A stretch of DNA of 35,017 nt from Candidatus Kapaibacterium sp. (GCA_004292595.1 RDXM01000114.1:1-35017); one strand, 5' to 3'; counted from the first letter of the stretch, positions 22,829 through 30,204 are shown. Numbers and translations are program-made. Notes: generated by a model from the letters alone, not told the origin.

Positions 22829-23248
22829 ATGATTTCTGGCGTTAATCATCTTGGCATAGCTGTCCGCGACCTCGACGCAAGCATGGACTTGTATCGCCGT
22901 ATTTTTCGCGTAGAACACTTTCACCGCGAGCGCGTTGAAGAGCAAAAAGTAGAAATTGCTTCCTTTCGTGTTGGCGGAGTGCTGCTGGAATTAACCGCGC
23001 CGACGAGCGAGGATTCGCCCATCGCAAAATTTCTTGAAAAGCGTGGCGAAGGTATTCACCACGTTGCTTTTACCACCGATGCCGTGAGTGCCGATTTGGA
23101 GCGGCTTGCGAGCGAGGGCGTTCAACTTATCAATACAACCCCACAGTTGGGCGCACACGATATGCTCATTGCCTTTTTGCATCCAAAATCAACAGGCGGT
23201 GTGCTGATGGAATTATGCGAAGCGCAAAAAACCTCAAAGACTGCTTAA
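22829..23248 (+). CDS. mce: Methylmalonyl-CoA epimerase
   Basis: Interconverts (S)- and (R)-methylmalonyl-CoA, linking propionyl-CoA metabolism to succinyl-CoA. The 139-residue protein is a glyoxalase/VOC fold with two paired beta-alpha-beta-beta-beta units. Metal ligands are in place: NHLGIAV (His7), IHHVAFTT (His77/78) and LMELCE (Glu128), with VEIASF supplying the conserved Glu43. FRVGGVLLELTAP and LIAFLHPKSTGGVLMEL are family signatures. The start has no Shine-Dalgarno because it follows the 14-bp repeat directly. The mutase subunits are not in the window. A generic VOC enzyme is the alternative, but length and motifs match epimerase well. Confidence 0.92.
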   Translation: MISGVNHLGIAVRDLDASMDLYRRIFRVEHFHRERVEEQKVEIASFRVGGVLLELTAPTSEDSPIAKFLEKRGEGIHHVAFTTDAVSADLERLASEGVQLINTTPQLGAHDMLIAFLHPKSTGGVLMELCEAQKTSKTA

Positions 23249-23302
23249 AAACTTATGTAGAATCTCATTTTCTCGTTTCACTAACGTAGGAGTTCAGTAC
23301 GC

Positions 23303-24082
23303 ATGAAGCGTTCTCTCTCAATTCTTGTTTGCTGTGGCTTACTGCTCAGTACAAGTGTTTTTGCCCAAAAAGCAAAATCTAGTAAACAATCTAAAAAAAC
23401 AACGGCTACACCAGCAGGAGCAACAACGACTGCACCCACACCGCAAACCCTTGCGGACAAAGACGCAGCCTCGCGCAAAGCCGACCCCGAAATGGCACTG
23501 TTGGATTCACTTCAGAAATCCGACAAACGCTATGAATCCATTGAAGAAGCATTGAAAGAACCAGAAGCGGTGCGCTTTCTCGACCTTCACGAGAAAAACA
23601 TTACCTCGTTGCCGCCTGAAATCGGCAAGTTCGTGAATATGCACACGCTCAGTTTATACGGCAATCAACTTACCAGTATTCCTGCGGAATTTGGCAATTT
23701 GAAAAGCCTCAAGTCGGTAGATTTTGGTAAGAATCAACTGACGGAAGTTCCAGCGTGTGTTACGAAATTGAAGCAGTTGAAGGTGTTGTATTTTACCTCG
23801 AATCAAATTAGCAAATTGCCGAAAGAATTATTCGGACTGACAACGCTCAACGTCTTGGATTTTGGCGGCAATCAACTCACGGCTATTCCGCCTGATATGG
23901 GCAAATTGACCAATGTCCGCCTCTTGAATTTGCGCTACAACCGCATTGAAGCTCTACCCGACAACATGGGAAAGATGAAAAATTTAGAAATCATTATGCT
24001 CAATAATAATCCTATCCCTGAGAAAGAATTACGCAAAATTGACAAAATGCTAAAGAGTACGGACATCCGCTTTACCTATTAA
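23303..24082 (+). CDS. Exported leucine-rich-repeat protein
   Basis: Probable periplasmic or surface protein for protein-protein contact. It has 259 residues: a signal peptide (MKRSLSILVCCGLLLSTSVFAQ, cleavage after VFA), a Lys/Thr/Ala-rich low-complexity stretch to about residue 60, a short helical part, then about seven leucine-rich repeats of 23 residues from residue 90 (LxxLxLxxNxLTxIPxxxGxLxxL, as in LSLYGNQLTSIPAEFGNLKS) and a capping end. AGGAG at 23288-23292 precedes the ATG by ten bases. The stop codon TAA (24080-24082) forms the end of an 8-bp target duplication produced by element A1, so that element is inserted flush with the gene's end. No enzyme domain. The partner is unknown. 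Confidence 0.9.
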   Translation: MKRSLSILVCCGLLLSTSVFAQKAKSSKQSKKTTATPAGATTTAPTPQTLADKDAASRKADPEMALLDSLQKSDKRYESIEEALKEPEAVRFLDLHEKNITSLPPEIGKFVNMHTLSLYGNQLTSIPAEFGNLKSLKSVDFGKNQLTEVPACVTKLKQLKVLYFTSNQISKLPKELFGLTTLNVLDFGGNQLTAIPPDMGKLTNVRLLNLRYNRIEALPDNMGKMKNLEIIMLNNNPIPEKELRKIDKMLKSTDIRFTY

Positions 24083-24276
24083 GTAACTGGTCAGGTCTCA
24101 ACAATGAAGAGGGGACACAGATGAAGATGATTGAATGAATGAAGATGATATTGATAAAAAAAATCAGAGCGTGAATGCAGACCTTATCCGTTGTTGATGT
24201 TTTCTGCATTTTCATCATCTTCATCCATTCAATCATCTTCATCTGCGTCCTCAAAAATCATGACCTGACTAGTTAC
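24083..24276. mobile_element. Element A1: MITE-like, 15-bp inverted ends, 8-bp target duplication
   Basis: Left end GTAACTGGTCAGGTC (24083-24097) and right end GACCTGACTAGTTAC (24262-24276) are inverted with one mismatch. Flanks CCTATTAA at 24075-24082 and 24277-24284 are identical, the mark of an 8-bp target duplication. Inside, a 37-base arm (24113-24149) pairs with 24214-24250 with about two mismatches, and AATGCAG/CTGCATT form an inner stem. It has no coding capacity. The GTAA end and 8-bp duplication resemble IS66-family elements, an inference from general knowledge. A second copy is at 32180-32465. Confidence 0.85.
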
Positions 24277-24483
24277 CCTATTAACCCTATTACCATTTCT
24301 CTGTCAATCTTTGCCTTGTAAATATATAAACGGTGTAGATACTGATGTTGTATGCAGCATCGCTTATCTGCGCCGTTTTTCTTTTGCCGAGAGTCACAAA
24401 AAAACGCTATCTTGCGCTTCTGTACTGGCTTGTCATCGTGTAAAAAATCTTATTTGTATTTTTTCATTATTTCTACATTTGTT

Positions 24484-25110
24484 ATGCCAAATCTTTTTTT
24501 GCTCCGCCACGGACAATCGCAATGGAATCTTGAAAACCGCTTCACCGGATGGGTTGATGTGGAATTATCGCCCAAGGGTGAGGAAGAAGCTCGTGCCGCA
24601 GGACCGCTCTTGGAGCCGTTTCAGATTGATTTGCTCTATACCTCTGTTTTGAAGCGAGCAATGCGCACCGCCGACCTCGCGCTGGAAGCAGCAGGAAAAA
24701 GCGGCATTCCAACCACGCGCAGCGAAAAGCTGAACGAGCGGCATTACGGCGATTTGCAAGGGCTAAACAAAGATGATATTGGCAAGCAATATGGCGAAGC
24801 ACAGCTGAAAATCTGGCGACGCAGCTACGACATTCCGCCACCAAACGGAGAATCGCTCAAGAACACGCAAGAACGCTGCATTCCGTACTATAAAGAGGAA
24901 ATCGAACCGAAACTCAGCGAAGGGAAAAATATCCTCATCGCAGCGCATGGAAACTCGCTTCGGTCAATCGTGATGTACTTGGAAAATCTCACACCAGAGG
25001 AGATTTTGGAAGTAAATATTCCGACGGGTGTTCCCGCAATTTATGAATTAGATGCAGATTTGAAGGTTCTCAGCAAACGCTATTTGGCTGAATTTACCAA
25101 TGCGCATTAA
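24484..25110 (+). CDS. gpmA: 2,3-bisphosphoglycerate-dependent phosphoglycerate mutase
   Basis: Glycolytic enzyme interconverting 3- and 2-phosphoglycerate through a phospho-histidine. The start at 24484 (MPNLFLLRHGQSQWN) places the catalytic His at residue 9 in the RHGxS motif; the longer open frame upstream has no family sequence. Other signatures are NRFTGWVDVELSPKGEEEA, TSVLKRAMRTA, the acid-base Glu in LNERHYGDLQGLNK, IPPPNGESL, and the second His in IAAHGNSLRS. The length of 208 residues is on the short side for GpmA, which usually has about 230-250, but fits the compact versions. A tract from element A1 to the start (24277-24483) holds no gene. TldD-like protease follows after 76 bases and may be co-transcribed. 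Confidence 0.95.
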   Translation: MPNLFLLRHGQSQWNLENRFTGWVDVELSPKGEEEARAAGPLLEPFQIDLLYTSVLKRAMRTADLALEAAGKSGIPTTRSEKLNERHYGDLQGLNKDDIGKQYGEAQLKIWRRSYDIPPPNGESLKNTQERCIPYYKEEIEPKLSEGKNILIAAHGNSLRSIVMYLENLTPEEILEVNIPTGVPAIYELDADLKVLSKRYLAEFTNAH

Positions 25111-25186
25111 ATCTGCACAGACAAGCGCGTCTGCGCTACCGAAGCCATTATTGGAATAATCACCGTTTTCCATTTTCCCTCTCTTC

Positions 25187-26911
25187 ATGCAGCGTCCTAT
25201 TGCCGTCTTTATCAGTCTTGCAGCCGTTTTGGTTGTGAATGTCATTGTGAATATGTGTTGTGTTCCAGAGCTTTCGGCGCAGGAATCCAAAATCTTGCAG
25301 GCAATGAAAGCCGAAATGCAGCGCACCATGACCGACCTCGCCAAAGAGCCGAATCCGCCGTACTTTAGCTCGTTTGCTATTACTGAAACGCAGTATGTTA
25401 CGATAAGTGCGGCATTTGGGAAAATTGTGCTGGAAGACTCCAACCGCACACGCACACTAGACGTGGAGGTGCGCGTTGGAAATTACGACGTGGATAACAA
25501 ACGGCAAATTCGCGGTACAAACTTCGAGATGGGCGGCTACTTTCGCGGTGCGGCGATTCCTCTGGATGATAACGTTGATGCCATTCGTGCGGCAATTTGG
25601 GCAAGCACCGACCGCCAATACAAAGCGGCGGCGGAGCGATATTTGAAAGTGATTTCCAACCGCGCTGTGAAGGTAAAAGAAGAAGATTCGTCGGGTGATT
25701 TTTCCAAAGAAAAGCCCGCGCAATACACCGAGCCACTCATTGAACTCCGCATCAATACTGACGATTGGCGAAAACGCTTGCGCGAACTTTCTGCGCTCTT
25801 CAATTCCGACCCCAAAATGTACGGCGGCGAGCTTTTTCTTCGTGCCGAAGTGCAGCACCGTTATTTCGTGAACAGCGAAGGAACGGTCTTGCAAACAAGC
25901 GATTCCTACGTGCGTGTCTTCGCGCAAGGTCGCACCAAAGCGGACGACGGTATGACGCTTCCGCTCTACCGCTCCTATTTTGCCTTTCAAGCAGATAGCC
26001 TTCCAACGCTTGATTTCATGCGGCGCGACATCCAAGAAATGATTGTGCTGCTTGGGAAATTGCGCGTTGCACCGCTTATGGAAACCTATTCAGGACCATC
26101 AATTTTATCGGGCGAAGCGGCTGGCGTGTTTTTCCATGAAATTTTCGGGCATCGCATCGAAGGGCATCGGCAGAAGGATGTGAATTCCAGCCAAACCTTC
26201 AAAAATCTTGTTGGAGAGCGTATTCTGCCTGAGTTTATTGATGTTGTTTTTGACCCGCGTTTGCGCTCTTTGCGCGGACAAAATGTGGCAGGATATTTCA
26301 AATTCGACGATGAAGGGATTCAAGGACAACCCGTTACGACCGTGAAAAATGGTGTGTTTCGTGAGTTTTTGATGTCGCGTGCGCCGATTGACCAAATGCT
26401 GAACTCCAACGGACACGGGCGGCGACAAGCGGGTTTCCCTGTGGTGGCGCGGCAATCAAACTTAATCGTGAAATCAGCAAAGCAAGTTCCTTTCGACTCG
26501 CTTCGCAGCTTGCTTCGTGCCGAATGCAAAAAACAAAGCAAAGAATATGGTTTGTATTTTGTGGAAATTCAAGGCGGCTTTACCTTCACCAATCGTACCA
26601 TGCCGAATGCCTTCAACGTCTTGCCATTGCTGGTGTATAAGGTATATGCCGATGCCAGCCGAGCCGATGAAATTGTGCGCGGCGTGGACTTGATTGGCAC
26701 ACCGCTCACCACTTTCAAGCAAATAAGCGCGTCGGCGAATGATTTGGGCGTGTTTAACGGCGTGTGCGGCGCGGAATCAGGCGGTGTGCCAGTTTCTGCC
26801 TCGTCGCCGAGCTTGCTCGTGAATGTGATTGAAGCGCAGAAAAAAGCAAAATCCCAAGCAAAACCCCCTATTCTCGGCTTTCCCGCCTTGCCAGAAGGCA
26901 AAACAAATTAA
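25187..26911 (+). CDS. TldD/PmbA family metalloprotease with signal peptide
   Basis: Zinc protease of the TldD/TldE (U62) family. TldD and TldE normally form a cytosolic heterodimer that trims modified peptides. This 574-residue protein carries an N-terminal signal sequence (hydrophobic IAVFISLAAVLVVNVIVNM, cleavage probably at LSA31-Q32), so it should act outside the cytoplasm. The metal site is intact: HEIFGHRIEGH with His317, Glu318 and His322, and the distal Cys ligand region VFNGVCGAESGGVPVS with Cys527. The middle (residues 100-290) is a mixed alpha/beta region also seen in the family. No TldE partner is adjacent. A heptamer stop array starts in register with the TAA. Substrate unknown. 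Confidence 0.88.
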   Translation: MQRPIAVFISLAAVLVVNVIVNMCCVPELSAQESKILQAMKAEMQRTMTDLAKEPNPPYFSSFAITETQYVTISAAFGKIVLEDSNRTRTLDVEVRVGNYDVDNKRQIRGTNFEMGGYFRGAAIPLDDNVDAIRAAIWASTDRQYKAAAERYLKVISNRAVKVKEEDSSGDFSKEKPAQYTEPLIELRINTDDWRKRLRELSALFNSDPKMYGGELFLRAEVQHRYFVNSEGTVLQTSDSYVRVFAQGRTKADDGMTLPLYRSYFAFQADSLPTLDFMRRDIQEMIVLLGKLRVAPLMETYSGPSILSGEAAGVFFHEIFGHRIEGHRQKDVNSSQTFKNLVGERILPEFIDVVFDPRLRSLRGQNVAGYFKFDDEGIQGQPVTTVKNGVFREFLMSRAPIDQMLNSNGHGRRQAGFPVVARQSNLIVKSAKQVPFDSLRSLLRAECKKQSKEYGLYFVEIQGGFTFTNRTMPNAFNVLPLLVYKVYADASRADEIVRGVDLIGTPLTTFKQISASANDLGVFNGVCGAESGGVPVSASSPSLLVNVIEAQKKAKSQAKPPILGFPALPEGKTN

Positions 26912-26939
26912 AGGATGAGGAATGAAATCTGAGGGATGA
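26909..26939 (+). repeat. 7-bp array of sense-strand stop triplets, in register with the gene's stop codon
   Basis: The TldD-like gene's own TAA at 26909 is followed by TGA at 26916, 26923, 26930 and 26937, exactly seven bases apart. All three reading frames meet a stop within 21 bases. Confidence 0.8.
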
Positions 26940-26984
26940 AGTTTGGAACGCGTTTCTTGCACGATGTTCTAGCGCACCATCTCT

Positions 26985-27009
26985 TTACGCCTCACCACCT
27001 CAGCCCTCA
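26985..27009 (-). repeat. Antisense stop triplets before the TatD fusion gene
   Basis: TTA/TCA at 26985, 26992, 27000 and 27007 (steps of 7, 8 and 7), including an exact double heptamer TCAGCCCTCAGCCC. It resembles the arrays before the mce and giant genes but is less regular. Confidence 0.55.
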
Positions 27010-27035
27010 GCCCCCATACTTCCTCCTTTCCAACT

Positions 27036-28514
27036 ATGATTGACACCCATTGTCATATTGACAACAAACAATTCGACAGCGACCGCGCTGCCACGCTGGA
27101 ACGAGCATTTGCTGACGGTATGACGCATTTGATTATTCCCGCGATTGAGCCGACGCGCTTCCAAACCGTTCTGAATATCGTGCGCTCCGATGAACGTATT
27201 TTCTGCGGCATGGGCATTCATCCGCACCATGCCTTAGAAGCCAGTAGCGACGCGCTTCGCCAAGTAGAGGACTTGAGTTTTTCGGAACGTGTGCAAGCCA
27301 TTGGCGAAATTGGGTTGGATTATCACTATGATTTCGCGCCGCGCGATGTGCAGCAGGATGTCTTTCGCGCACAGTTGCGGATTGCCAAGCGACGGAATTT
27401 GCCCGTGATTGTGCATAACCGCGAGTCGGACGACGATATGATGCGCATTCTGGACGAGGAACAAGATGGCAGCTTGCGCGGGGTTTTGCACTGTTTTTCT
27501 GGCACACCCGAACAGGCTGAACGCGCCGTCAATCTTGGCTTTCACGTCTCCTTTACGGGAAATATCACCTTCAAAGCATCCACTCTTTCTGAAACTGTTG
27601 CTTCTGTTCCAATGAATACACTGATGATTGAAACCGACGCGCCGTATATGTCGCCAGTGCCGCATCGTGGCAAGCGCAATGAGCCAGCGTTTGTGCGGCT
27701 TGTGGCGGAGAAAATTGCAGAAATTCGCTCTATGAGCCTTGAAGATGTTCTAACGACAACAAGCGCAACAGCGCACGAGTTTTTTCGTATTCCAACGCGC
27801 ATTTCGGGCGGCAACACCGCACAAATGCTTATTGCGCTGCTTCTTTCTTGCCTTGCATTCGTCTCTACGCAGACCGCCTTTGCGCAAAGCGAAGAAGAAG
27901 ATGACACGCCTGTTCCTTTTGTCAATCCATACCCGAAAACCTTCGGCATCGGCGGAGTTGCTGGTGCGCACACGCTGATTGACGTTCACAGCCCTTCGGG
28001 AACGCTTTCCTACACTGGGCAAGCAATTATCTACGGCGGCAATATGCGGTATTATTTCACGGATGCCATTGCGCTTGATGCTGGCTATTACACGGGCAAC
28101 AACTTTGCACCAACAGTTGCTGTTCCTGGCGGCTCACCGCCACAGCCCTTTCCCAATAGATTTCAAGCTATTGATGCAGGATTATACTTTACGACGAATC
28201 CGGGCAATACCCTCAATGTTTCCTTTGGCGTGGGTGCGTCCTATCTCATTTCCACCTTTAACGCTGGACCAACAACGCCTCCTGATTCTAGCTCAGGCTT
28301 TGGTGCGCATTTGAAGCTCATTTCGGTGGGGCTCAATGTACCGACTTCCTTTGGCTTGCTCTATCCGGGCGCGGAACTGCACATCAATGGCGCATTCTTT
28401 TCGCCGCGCGATAAAGACTATGGTAATGGAACGCGAGTACAGCAGATAGGCTATCTCTATTCGGTCATACGCGCCACGCTGTATTGGTTTCCATCATTTG
28501 GCACAGGCAAATAG
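27036..28514 (+). CDS. TatD family nuclease fused in frame to a signal peptide and outer-membrane beta-barrel
   Basis: Residues 1-252 form a complete TatD metal-dependent DNase: THCHID (His5, His7), GEIGLDYH (Glu91), VIVHNR (His127), VLHCFSG (His152) and ETDAPYMSP (Asp201), ending with ATAHEFFRI as TatD proteins normally do. Without a stop the frame continues through a 10-residue linker to Met264 (codon 27825-27827), where a textbook signal peptide begins (MLIALLLSCLAFVSTQTAFA, cleavage before Gln284). About 208 residues of Gly/Tyr/Phe-rich alternating strands follow, ending in a barrel-like RATLYWFPSFGTGK. Either this is a real fusion, or two adjacent genes that lost the stop between them and rely on an internal start at 27825. 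A terminator follows. TatD identity is certain; the barrel is inferred from pattern. Confidence 0.88.
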   Translation: MIDTHCHIDNKQFDSDRAATLERAFADGMTHLIIPAIEPTRFQTVLNIVRSDERIFCGMGIHPHHALEASSDALRQVEDLSFSERVQAIGEIGLDYHYDFAPRDVQQDVFRAQLRIAKRRNLPVIVHNRESDDDMMRILDEEQDGSLRGVLHCFSGTPEQAERAVNLGFHVSFTGNITFKASTLSETVASVPMNTLMIETDAPYMSPVPHRGKRNEPAFVRLVAEKIAEIRSMSLEDVLTTTSATAHEFFRIPTRISGGNTAQMLIALLLSCLAFVSTQTAFAQSEEEDDTPVPFVNPYPKTFGIGGVAGAHTLIDVHSPSGTLSYTGQAIIYGGNMRYYFTDAIALDAGYYTGNNFAPTVAVPGGSPPQPFPNRFQAIDAGLYFTTNPGNTLNVSFGVGASYLISTFNAGPTTPPDSSSGFGAHLKLISVGLNVPTSFGLLYPGAELHINGAFFSPRDKDYGNGTRVQQIGYLYSVIRATLYWFPSFGTGK

Positions 28515-28543
28515 CAAACATACTTTCTACGCATATCTAAAAC

Positions 28544-28605
28544 AACAACGGCGTAATGATGCGCTCTACAAGAAAAGAGCAGCAGCATTACGCCGTTGTT
28601 TTATC
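28544..28605 (+). terminator. Rho-independent terminator after the TatD fusion
   Basis: AACAACGGCGTAATG (28544-28558) pairs perfectly with CATTACGCCGTTGTT (28586-28600), continued by TGC/GCA and GCTC/GAGC inner stems and followed by a short T run (TTTTATC). It lies 30 bases after the stop. Confidence 0.85.
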
Positions 28606-28720
28606 TGAAATGTTGTCTGAAGTTTTCACGTGCAATCAAGTATTCAAACGCTTTTCATACTTCATAATTGATTCTTCCTCTTAGGAACGATGTCGAAATA
28701 AATGTATGATTTTCTTCATT

Positions 28721-28793
28721 AGTGGCACAGACATTCTTGTCTGTGAGTCTTAAAAGCCTATCAGGACTCACAGGCAAGAATGCCTGTGCCACT
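28721..28793. repeat. Palindromic element B, copy 1
   Basis: AGTGGCAC at 28721 and GTGCCACT ending at 28793 bound an inverted repeat of about 29 bp with two mismatches. Each arm is itself a small hairpin: left ACAGACA-ttct-TGTCTGT, right ACAGGCA-agaa-TGCCTGT. The two mismatches between arms are compensatory within each small hairpin (A-T versus G-C). It lies between convergent genes and could also act as a terminator. Confidence 0.85.
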
Positions 28794-28828
28794 GAAACCT
28801 AAAAAACACTTTATTTTTCAACCGTTCC

Positions 28829-29149
28829 TTAATCCATCATTGGCGGTGGCATGGGTGATTCTACGCGATAAAAGAGTTTTCGCTCAAAGATTTCGCGCAT
28901 AGCGATAAAAGTTGGCTTGGGAATTTTATCAAATTCTTTGCTAATCTGCATTTGGTCGTAGTTGCCATATTCGGTCTCATCTTCAAGCGGGTCAATGTGT
29001 TGCATCCGTGATTGAAGCTGAATCTTTACATCGTCGTTTACTTGGCGAGCGCGTAAGCCCATTGCCGTAATAGCCTCATAAATACTGCCTCTGTCGGACG
29101 AGTCCAGACGAATTGCCACTGGATTGACGATATAATCTTTGCTATTCAT
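28829..29149 (-). CDS. rpoZ: RNA polymerase omega subunit, Rpb6-like
   Basis: Small RNA polymerase subunit that helps assembly of the beta-prime subunit. The start at 29149 (MNSKDYIVNPVAIRLDSSDR) gives 106 residues, in line with omega subunits of this bacterial group; an open extension to 29242 would read through the promoter-leader region. The family core is SIYEAITAMGLRARQVNDDVKIQL, where the GSIYEA...RARQ pattern corresponds to the conserved omega/Rpb6 helices. The rest is acidic (PLEDETEYGNYDQ) with a Pro/Met-rich end (PMPPPMMD). A consensus promoter lies about 43 bases upstream. The crtW gene precedes it on the same strand with 127 bases between, so rpoZ appears to have its own promoter. 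Confidence 0.82.
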   Translation of the reverse strand: MNSKDYIVNPVAIRLDSSDRGSIYEAITAMGLRARQVNDDVKIQLQSRMQHIDPLEDETEYGNYDQMQISKEFDKIPKPTFIAMREIFERKLFYRVESPMPPPMMD

Positions 29150-29191
29150 AATGATATGGAAAGAATGGTGCAAAAAATTTAAGGCGAACCT

Positions 29192-29222
29192 CAAAGATAC
29201 GTTTTTTATAGTGTTTTGCAAA
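29192..29222 (-). promoter_or_regulatory. Bacteroidota-type promoter of rpoZ
   Basis: On the minus strand TTTG (29222-29219), exactly 19 bases, then TATCTTTG (29199-29192). This matches the published Bacteroidota consensus TTTG-N19-TAnnTTTG in full. The -7 box ends about 43 bases before the rpoZ ATG. Confidence 0.75.
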
Positions 29223-29276
29223 AGAATTTTTCTTATCATCAATCATACCAACATTTGCAACCCACAATTACGATTC

Positions 29277-30014
29277 TTAGCCTTGCTGCTTATAGCTTCG
29301 ATGTGCGGCAGGGAGCTTCCACCATGGCACGGCAGGAAATTCGTGATGCTCAATGTGATAGCCAAAATGATAACAGGTAAAAAACGAAAGCAGCGTACCA
29401 AATGAGCTTGAAAGCGAGCGATGACGGTTTGTGTAGCCGCCCTCTGGTTCGCGGTGTGGGAGGTACGTGCCAAAATAAAAAAGCTGCACCGTGCTTGCAA
29501 GCGCGGGAACAACCCAAAACAAAAGGATATTCGCTACGGAGATGTGAAATCCGTGCTGCATGATGTTGAATACCAATGCCATACCGACAAGCTGCTTCCA
29601 AGCAATATAATTCATCAAAAAATGCCTATACCAAGCAAAAAAACCTTTATGCTCGCCGTCGTGATAATCGGGGTCAGCATTCGGCGTGGCAACGTGGCGG
29701 TGATGTTCCCAATGCTTGTGCCAGAGCTTCTCGTAAGAAAACAAGGCGTAGAGCTGCACCGCAGCTATGCCAATCGCCGCATTCAGCCCGCGATAATGCC
29801 GACACACCGCGCCGTGCATGGCATCGTGCGCAGTGATAAACAAGCCAGTGAACAAAAACGTTTGCACAAGCAGATGCACGAGTATTTGTGCGGGATGGAG
29901 CGTGAGTGCGTCGTTGCCTGTGAGCGCGAAGAGCAGATGCCCGCTCCACGCCAGCACAATAGCTAGCGCAATCGTTATTCCCAAGAAACTATCTCGGCGT
30001 TGTGTTCGTGCCAT
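29277..30014 (-). CDS. crtW: Beta-carotene ketolase (CrtW type)
   Basis: Membrane di-iron oxygenase that adds 4-keto groups to beta-ionone rings, giving echinenone/canthaxanthin or, with a hydroxylase, astaxanthin. The 245-residue protein belongs to the fatty-acid-desaturase-like superfamily with about four to six membrane segments. Histidine motifs follow the CrtW pattern: TAHDAMHG (His63, His67), WHKHWEHHRH (residues 98-107), TNRHRSLSSS (His198) and YHIEHHEFPAVPWWKLP (His220, His223, His224). FGTYLPHREPEGGY is also typical of CrtW rather than of fatty acid desaturases. No other carotenoid gene is in the window, so the beta-carotene supply is coded elsewhere. Three 16-bp repeats lie upstream of the start and may regulate it. 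Confidence 0.9.
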   Translation of the reverse strand: MARTQRRDSFLGITIALAIVLAWSGHLLFALTGNDALTLHPAQILVHLLVQTFLFTGLFITAHDAMHGAVCRHYRGLNAAIGIAAVQLYALFSYEKLWHKHWEHHRHVATPNADPDYHDGEHKGFFAWYRHFLMNYIAWKQLVGMALVFNIMQHGFHISVANILLFWVVPALASTVQLFYFGTYLPHREPEGGYTNRHRSLSSSFGTLLSFFTCYHFGYHIEHHEFPAVPWWKLPAAHRSYKQQG

Positions 30015-30064
30015 TGTGCTTGTGGTGAGGATGAGGAAAATTTTTACATACCAAAAACATTACC

Positions 30065-30144
30065 CAGTGGCAGAGACATTCTTACCTGTAAGTATTGGTG
30101 CGGCACTCAGGCGAAAAATGCAGAGAAGAATGTCCAAGCCACTG
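30065..30144. repeat. Degenerate element B copy
   Basis: CAGTGGC (30065-30071) and GCCACTG (30138-30144) form the outer inverted ends, with GAGACATTCTTACCTGTAAG and AAGAATGTCC remnants of the element B arms inside. Many mismatches suggest an old copy. It lies upstream of crtW. Confidence 0.55.
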
Positions 30145-30192
30145 CGGAGTGATAACACTACGCGGTGATAGCACTACGGAGTGATAACACTC
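30145..30192 (-). promoter_or_regulatory. Three 16-bp iterons upstream of crtW
   Basis: CGGAGTGATAACACTA, CGCGGTGATAGCACTA and CGGAGTGATAACACTC are in exact tandem. Units 1 and 3 hold the dyad AGTG-ATAA-CACT. They start 130 bases upstream of crtW and also lie just 3' of the peroxiredoxin gene. Confidence 0.6.
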
Positions 30193-30204
30193 ATTTTTTG
30201 TTCC

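Noticed and set aside
24474-24481. TACATTTG as a promoter -7 box for gpmA
   Set aside because: It lies three bases before the ATG, so transcription would start inside the gene; the upstream TTTG is 17, not 19, bases away.
24352-24483. 44-residue extension of phosphoglycerate mutase
   Set aside because: No family similarity; Met at 24484 places the catalytic His in its usual position near residue 9.
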